Shown in pieces: positions 8,775 to 14,815 of a stretch of DNA of 14,815 bases (positions within the stretch are counted from its first letter, which is position 1; each line of letters starts with the position of its first letter). A model generated the notes under the pieces. That model was given only the letters and a program-made list of their open reading frames with translations, made no database searches and was not told the origin of the DNA. A program made the position numbers and the translations under genes. This DNA is from Lunasporangiospora selenospora (Eukaryota > Mortierellomycota > Mortierellomycetes > Mortierellales > Mortierellaceae), in the NCBI GenBank assembly GCA_015680635.1, contig JAABOA010000459.1:1-14815 (forward strand), written 5' to 3'.

Positions 8775-9319
8775 AGATTTCTCTAGCCTCCTTCAAGTTG
8801 GTCTCCAGCCTCTGGCAGTAAAGGTCGCCTGCTTGGAGTTTATACTTTGTGTCTTGGTCTTGGGGAGGCTGCGCCATTATTCCAAATGTTCAACTCCAAA
8901 CTCATGGCATCCTGGTGCAGTCCTTTTTTCGCTAGCATCGTGACGAGTATGTGGGACGAGTTGATATTCCCGAGATGTTGACGAGATTGCAAGTCTTGGC
9001 CTCTAAAGAGACTGTATGCCCTCGCTTGAAGACTTGGCTCTTTGAAGCTTTGCTAGGAGGTGCTTGACGTTGTGAGAAGAGAGATCCTTGGCGTACGAGG
9101 GAGAGGATGGGTTGTTTTGGGAGGCGCCAGAAAAGACGCTTGGTTGGGATTAAAGGCAATGTCTATTACTGGATTTATGCCAAAGTAAAGGCAGTATCTT
9201 TTGAGCCTATCCAGTCTTCGCATTGAACGCGTAGCTGCTACAAGCCAGTTATTTCCATGGTAAAATTCCTGGCGCGTCCAGTCAGGAACTAAGGGATTGA
9301 TAAGGCCGCATTTGCATTG
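8775..9319 (-). pseudogene. Relic of a minus-strand gene, possibly Sel1/HCP-like repeat protein
   Basis: Three successive overlapping minus frames read like continuous protein. Frame one (about 9319-9053) carries PLVPDWTRQEFYHGNNWLVA and RLDRLKRYCLYFGINP. Frame two (to a TAG at 9003-9005) carries YAKDLSSHNVKHLLAKLQRA. Frame three (to a TAA at 8840-8842) carries LQARAYSLFRGQDLQSRQHL and INSSHILVTMLAKKGLHQDA, then WNNGA. Beyond that stop, fragments such as NLKEAREI and EAGDQLE continue. The order 'A..LW..GA...' followed by 'G..L..NLKEA.E.' is what a Sel1-like (HCP-like) repeat looks like, so I suggest that family with low confidence. Each frame is closed by a stop and none has a full gene structure. 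It could also be several small exons with misjudged introns. Confidence 0.35.
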
Positions 9320-9589
9320 TTTTTATTCACACTGGAAATTAAGATTAGGAGAACTTTTACCTAGAAGAGTCCCCAACAGGGTTCCTACTTTATTCCAGGG
9401 TTGTCCTACACCCAAAATTTTGAAAGTCACTCACTGTATGAAAATATACCCAGAGACAAGCTACACGCACCTTCCTGAGGCATCGCTTGCTCGGCCACCA
9501 CTGCAGTACCTAATTCCACGCGAAATAATTGATGTCGACCCGGCGAAATTTGGATGTTAGTTGTTCTCATCCTTTCAGCTGCTCTTGAT
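9320..9589. other. Intergenic region
   Basis: No supported gene. A plus-strand frame from ATG 9438 to TAG 9558-9560 encodes 40 residues (start MKIYPETSYTHLPEA, later LIPREIIDVDPAKFG) that read like protein but have no recognisable motif. Confidence 0.25.
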
Positions 9590-9808
9590 CTAATCATTGA
9601 CATAAAGGCGCCAAGGAGGCGCATCGTCATTGATAGTTAATACATATACCCTCGCTACACCTTTACTATTCTGCAGAGCATATACATCGTACCAACTGGG
9701 TGGTAAGGCTAGTCCCCGAGTAATTAAAGACCCATTCCGTTGCAGCTTTATAGAATTGAAGCCGATCGTTGTTCTGTTGAGCGACACAAAGAGTGCCAGT
9801 TTTGGCAT
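9590..9808 (-). CDS. Hypothetical short ORF, possible gene fragment
   Basis: A 72-codon ORF with ATG at 9806-9808 and TAG at 9590-9592. The C-terminal half (LALPPSWYDVYALQNSKGVA, then VYVLTINDDAPPW) has the composition of a real beta-rich protein, with paired aromatic residues. A second minus frame overlaps it and begins further upstream (near 9880, VYPSIINGLSATQDSFPANA, then NNDRLQFYKAA), which hints that the two are pieces of one longer coding region separated by an indel. No signal peptide, no family recognised. It could be the tail of a decayed gene or, less likely, a genuine short protein. Confidence 0.25.
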   Translation of the reverse strand: MPKLALFVSLNRTTIGFNSIKLQRNGSLITRGLALPPSWYDVYALQNSKGVARVYVLTINDDAPPWRLYVND

Positions 9809-9890
9809 TCGCCGGAAAGGAATCTTGCGTAGCCGAAAGGCCGTTTATGATGGAAGGGTAAACTTTTTTTTTACTCTTTGGGATTCTGCA

Positions 9891-10135
9891 TGAAAATGGT
9901 CAGTCCACACCCCCAACAACCTGTTTCGAATTTCCAATGTGGTTACACCGACCTGAATGCCTGTTGTTGGCCCAAGCAGGCGTTGACCTGATTGTGGGTA
10001 AGAAAAGAGAAAAGGCCAAAAAGGACGGCACGGTTTCCAATTTGAAAGCATGATCTCCTAGCACTGCGAGGGTAACGGAAGAGCGAACACGTCTCCACCC
10101 TGAGATTCAACATTCCGTCAGTCCATCGGGGGCAG
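9891..10135 (+). promoter_or_regulatory. Distal SAR1 upstream region with CCAAT boxes and inverted repeat
   Basis: Two forward CCAAT boxes occur at 9934-9938 and 10037-10041. A perfect 8-base inverted repeat (CCAACAAC 9913-9920 and GTTGTTGG 9963-9970) encloses the first one with a 42-base loop. Both CCAAT boxes lie 470-580 bases before the SAR1 ATG, rather far for a compact fungal promoter, so the functional link is inference. Confidence 0.25.
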
Positions 10136-10178
<43 letters not shown>

Positions 10179-10206
10179 AAAAAAAAAAAAAAAAAAAAAA
10201 AAAGAG

Positions 10207-10260
<54 letters not shown>

Positions 10261-10291
10261 GACAGCGAGAGACAGCGAGAGAGAGACAGAC
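10136..10291 (+). repeat. GA / poly-A / GA polypurine microsatellite
   Basis: A (GA)n run (about 10139-10173), one C at 10174, an uninterrupted run of 26 A (10178-10203), then (GA)n to about 10251 and degenerate GACAGAGA / GACAGCGA units to about 10291. The core 10136-10252 is almost pure purine on the plus strand. It sits about 225 bases before the SAR1 ATG. Such tracts exclude nucleosomes (poly-A) and bind GAGA-type factors or form triplexes (GA); a role here is inference. Length is prone to assembly error. Confidence 0.95.
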
Positions 10292-10324
10292 GTACGTGAC
10301 AAGAGAGAGAGTGACACGTAGGAA

Positions 10325-10514
10325 ACAGACAATGGCCCCTTTCACTCTCTTCTCGTCAAACTCGTCCTATTCTCGTTGGTTCGTTCGTAGACGTGCCTTT
10401 TTTTATCGCCAGACAAAGGGCCCATCTTTTTTTCTTTCTTTCTTCTCTCTCTTTCCTTCTCATCATTCTTCCCATCCCATCACTCCCACACACCACACCA
10501 CACACACATCAACC
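10325..10514 (+). promoter_or_regulatory. Proximal promoter / pyrimidine-rich 5' leader of SAR1
   Basis: The strand switches from purine-rich to strongly pyrimidine-rich (TTTCTTTCTTTCTTCTCTCT around 10430-10450), then to CA-rich (CACACACCACACCACACACA) leading to CATCAACCATG. This CT-then-CA leader directly before the start codon is common in highly expressed fungal housekeeping genes. No clear TATA box. Confidence 0.45.
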
Positions 10515-12586
<2,072 letters not shown>

Positions 12587-12861
12587 ACGGGTCAAGAATA
12601 CCCCTGCCCCCGAGGACGAGAAAAGAGAGAGTCGGAGACCATTGCTTAGACCCCATAGTCTTTTTATCGTTTCTGGAGGAGCATCATAGCAGGAGGTGGA
12701 ATGCACATTCTTTTTATTTTTTTTACCTTCTTTCATTGTTTTCATGCCGTGTAATGCAATATCATCTTTGAATCTTTTGTCCCTTTTTTTTTGGTGGGAT
12801 ATTTGTTGTGCAGTGTGCCCTTTCACCTCTTTGCATTTTTACCTTGTCCAAAAAAAAGAAA
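12587..12861 (+). other. SAR1-PTAR1 intergenic region
   Basis: These 275 bases must hold the SAR1 3' UTR and the promoter of the downstream gene. Several oligo-T runs (12712-12724, 12784-12792) and an A-run (12851-12857) just before the PTAR1 ATG are visible. No CCAAT or TATA box stands out and there is no exact AATAAA, so the two transcripts may overlap or share control elements. Confidence 0.4.
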
Positions 12862-14763
12862 ATGTCGGCTGAAGTTCGTCTGGCCAATACTCCAATCACC
12901 AATTTCGATTCATCTCTGTCCAGTCATGTGCTCTATACGAGACTGGTAGCCATTCTTGCAAAGAACAAGAAAATGTAACCGTGTACATTCATTCTTTCGA
13001 CATGTCTTTTTTTTAAAGTGTGAAGGAAGCCTTTTCCTAACACAATCATTCCAAAAATAGAGATGAAATTGGGATCTTACCTTTCCTCCCCGATGCAACA
13101 CCAGAATTGGATTGCAAAGACAATGGACAGACTAGAGACCACAACGACCTCCTTCCTGATTATCCGTTTGTGGTTCAGGAACGCGGGACCAAGTTGGGGA
13201 TACCCATCTTTGCATGGGTGCCCCTGATGGAGGTCTCGTACGAAGTCTTGAAGGAGGCTGTCGGCAACACGGTTGACCAGTGTCCGCATTGGTGGATAGA
13301 CCAAGGTAAAGGGCTTTGCCATTAAAGAGAAGAAGAGATACTCAAGTGTAGCTTGACTAACATTAAAAGAATCTCTAACAGATCGACGACAACAGGTTAT
13401 CGAGTCAACATCCTGTCTGATGATTCTCTGTCCAGACTCGTATATTGCAGTGAATGCCAGGTAAATCAAAATGTCATTCCAAGGTTTTTATTTGGAGAAC
13501 GACTGCAACTAGCGTCTTTTTTTTTGTTGTTGTTGGGAGGTCCTTTTTTTTTAACCCAAAACAATTCTACTATGGGATGGTACATCGACATTTTTTTTTT
13601 GTAGAAAGCGGCTCATTGAACAAGGGTTCCTAGAAGCCAGTTCAGAACTCGAGTTTCTGGACATGATCCTGACGTTTCCCCGGAACTGTAAAAGCGCTGG
13701 TGCTTGGCATCACCGGTAAACATTGCTTTCCTTCGTTTTATCATGATGGTCCAAAGAGGATTGACATTATGAACACCCAACCTAACCCGCTTTATTCATT
13801 AGGAAATGGCTCTTACAATTCCAATCCAAAGACAATATGAATGGAAAGAGGATAATCTTGGATCCAACAGTGGTGGAGCAGCAGATCGAAGCATGTCATG
13901 CGGCTGCACAGCGATATCCAAAATGCTACTATGCCTGGTCAACACGAAGCTGGCTTGTTGAGCAATTGGGTCATCCCTGGTGGGAAGCAAGCGTAGGTCA
14001 ACAAGCACCAGGGGCGCAAGAACAACATATGCTCCCATTAGAACGAGAGTTTGAGCGGATGAAATTAATGACCGAGAGAAACGTGTCGGACCATTCGGTC
14101 CAGCAGCATCTACAGCGCTGCATGATCCAGCTCAGTGGGCGCTGGGTGGCTGCTATGGATCTCCAGGAGCAGACTAGCGAGTCTGTGAATGCAAAGACAT
14201 ATCAGAGAGGTTCTCAATGGACTAGACATGAATTGGCATTGCGAAGAAGAAAAAGAAGAGAAATGTGGCAAGCTTCTCGGCAGGGGTCGCAGCAAGAGGA
14301 AAAGTTGCAGGATAAACACCACTCTCAAATGAGGGCAGTTTGCTTTAAGAGTGCAATCAAGGAAACATTGACGGGACACCCTGGTCCCTATCCACGCGCA
14401 TCGTTTCCGTGGGTAGTGGATCTTTGGGTGAAGGAGTTTGAACGAATTCACGAGCTCGTTGCAACCTACCCCAAGCACGAGTCACTCTGGTATCATCTCC
14501 GGTTTATGTATTATGGCCTTTGGTGGTTGGACAGTGAGACTCAAGAATCAGATAAAGATACTCTGTCAGAAGGAAGCAGAGGAGTGGAGGAGCAGGACAT
14601 GGATTACGTGTCTCCTCAAAGTGAAGCCGTGTTTGTAAGGAGGATAGTGGAGAGTTCAGAAAGAAAGGTCAGTGAAGAGTCAGGTCATCAGAGTGACGAC
14701 GAAGAGCAGATTCGGTACGGGGAAATGTATTTGCGGTGGGTTGAGCGTTTAGACCTGATCTAG
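12862..14763 (+). CDS. PTAR1: PTAR1-like protein prenyltransferase alpha subunit
   Basis: Resembles protein prenyltransferase alpha subunit repeat-containing protein 1, which in animals pairs with RabGGTB as GGTase-III and geranylgeranylates already farnesylated YKT6; budding yeast ECM9 is, as I recall, the counterpart. Exons 12862-12974, 13061-13305, 13382-13460, 13605-13715, 13803-14763; introns 86, 76, 144 and 87 nt, all GT-AG, with CTAAC-like branch sites. Total 1509 nt, 502 aa, longer than the human ~400. Features: DEIGILPF (39-46), matching the family's DEIGLIP; alpha-repeat helices at LCPDSYIAVNARKRLI (135-150), AGAWHHRKWL (177-186), CYYAWSTRSWL (224-234) and ESLWYHLRF (409-417). The usual W-N-x-R and H-Y-R contacts are altered in places (AVNAR; QQHLQR for the HYRQ block). 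The extra length is a basic insert (RRRKRREMW 330-338, Gln/Lys-rich after it) and an acidic, Ser-rich C-terminal region (about 425-490). It lies 275 bases after SAR1 on the same strand. Confidence 0.85.
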
Positions 14764-14799
14764 GAGGTGGGCCTACAGACCTATTATACGTTGTTCCTC

Positions 14800-14815
14800 T
14801 TTTTTTTTTTTTTTT
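14800..14815 (+). repeat. Poly-T run at window end
   Basis: Sixteen T residues end the window, 36 bases after the PTAR1 stop. The run could be a 3' UTR T-tract. Its true length cannot be seen. Confidence 0.8.

Noticed and set aside
9943-10345. Minus-strand ORFs made of Leu-Ser repeats and Phe runs
   Set aside because: They are translations of the GA/poly-A microsatellite on the opposite strand and have no other protein-like content.
14110-14478. 122-codon minus frame inside PTAR1 exon 5
   Set aside because: Antisense shadow of a long coding exon, with no motif.

Overview
The window looks like nuclear DNA of an early-diverging filamentous fungus, most likely Mortierella-like (Mucoromycota sensu lato). 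The reasons are short GT-AG introns with CTAAC-like branch sites, CT-rich leaders, a retroelement ORF1 of a kind I associate with Mortierellomycotina and Glomeromycotina, and a DGAT1-type acyltransferase. The placement is inference. Three genes are intact and can be modelled exon by exon with every reading phase closing: a DGAT1-like diacylglycerol acyltransferase (5841-7782, +, 3 exons, 525 aa), the COPII GTPase SAR1 (10515-12586, +, 6 exons, 189 aa) and a PTAR1-like prenyltransferase alpha subunit (12862-14763, +, 5 exons, 502 aa).

The left third (1-5036) is mostly debris. It holds a frameshifted retroelement ORF1 running off the left edge (133-835, -), a possible small secreted 8-cysteine protein with a dibasic processing site (2156-2401, -), decayed coding-like stretches (1820-2134 and 2979-3480, -), and a clear pseudogene of an NADP-dependent medium-chain reductase (3770-5036, -). 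That pseudogene keeps two canonical introns but has one frameshift, four in-frame stops, a damaged Rossmann turn and no start codon.

The centre is the DGAT1 gene, divergent from the reductase pseudogene across about 800 bases with paired inverted CCAAT boxes and a CT-rich leader. A further gene-poor stretch (7783-10135) follows. It contains a minus-strand gene relic read in three successive frames, possibly a Sel1/HCP-like repeat protein, and an unrecognised ORF.

The right third is the housekeeping part. A 156-base GA/poly-A/GA polypurine tract lies about 225 bases upstream of the SAR1 start. SAR1 and PTAR1 follow in tandem, 275 bases apart. Both belong to ER-Golgi traffic biology: SAR1 builds COPII coats, and in animals PTAR1 with RabGGTB forms GGTase-III, which prenylates the SNARE YKT6. 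DGAT1 is an ER triacylglycerol enzyme, so the three living genes all act at or near the ER, though nothing here shows co-regulation. I found no CRISPR array, tRNA, rRNA or prokaryotic-style system.
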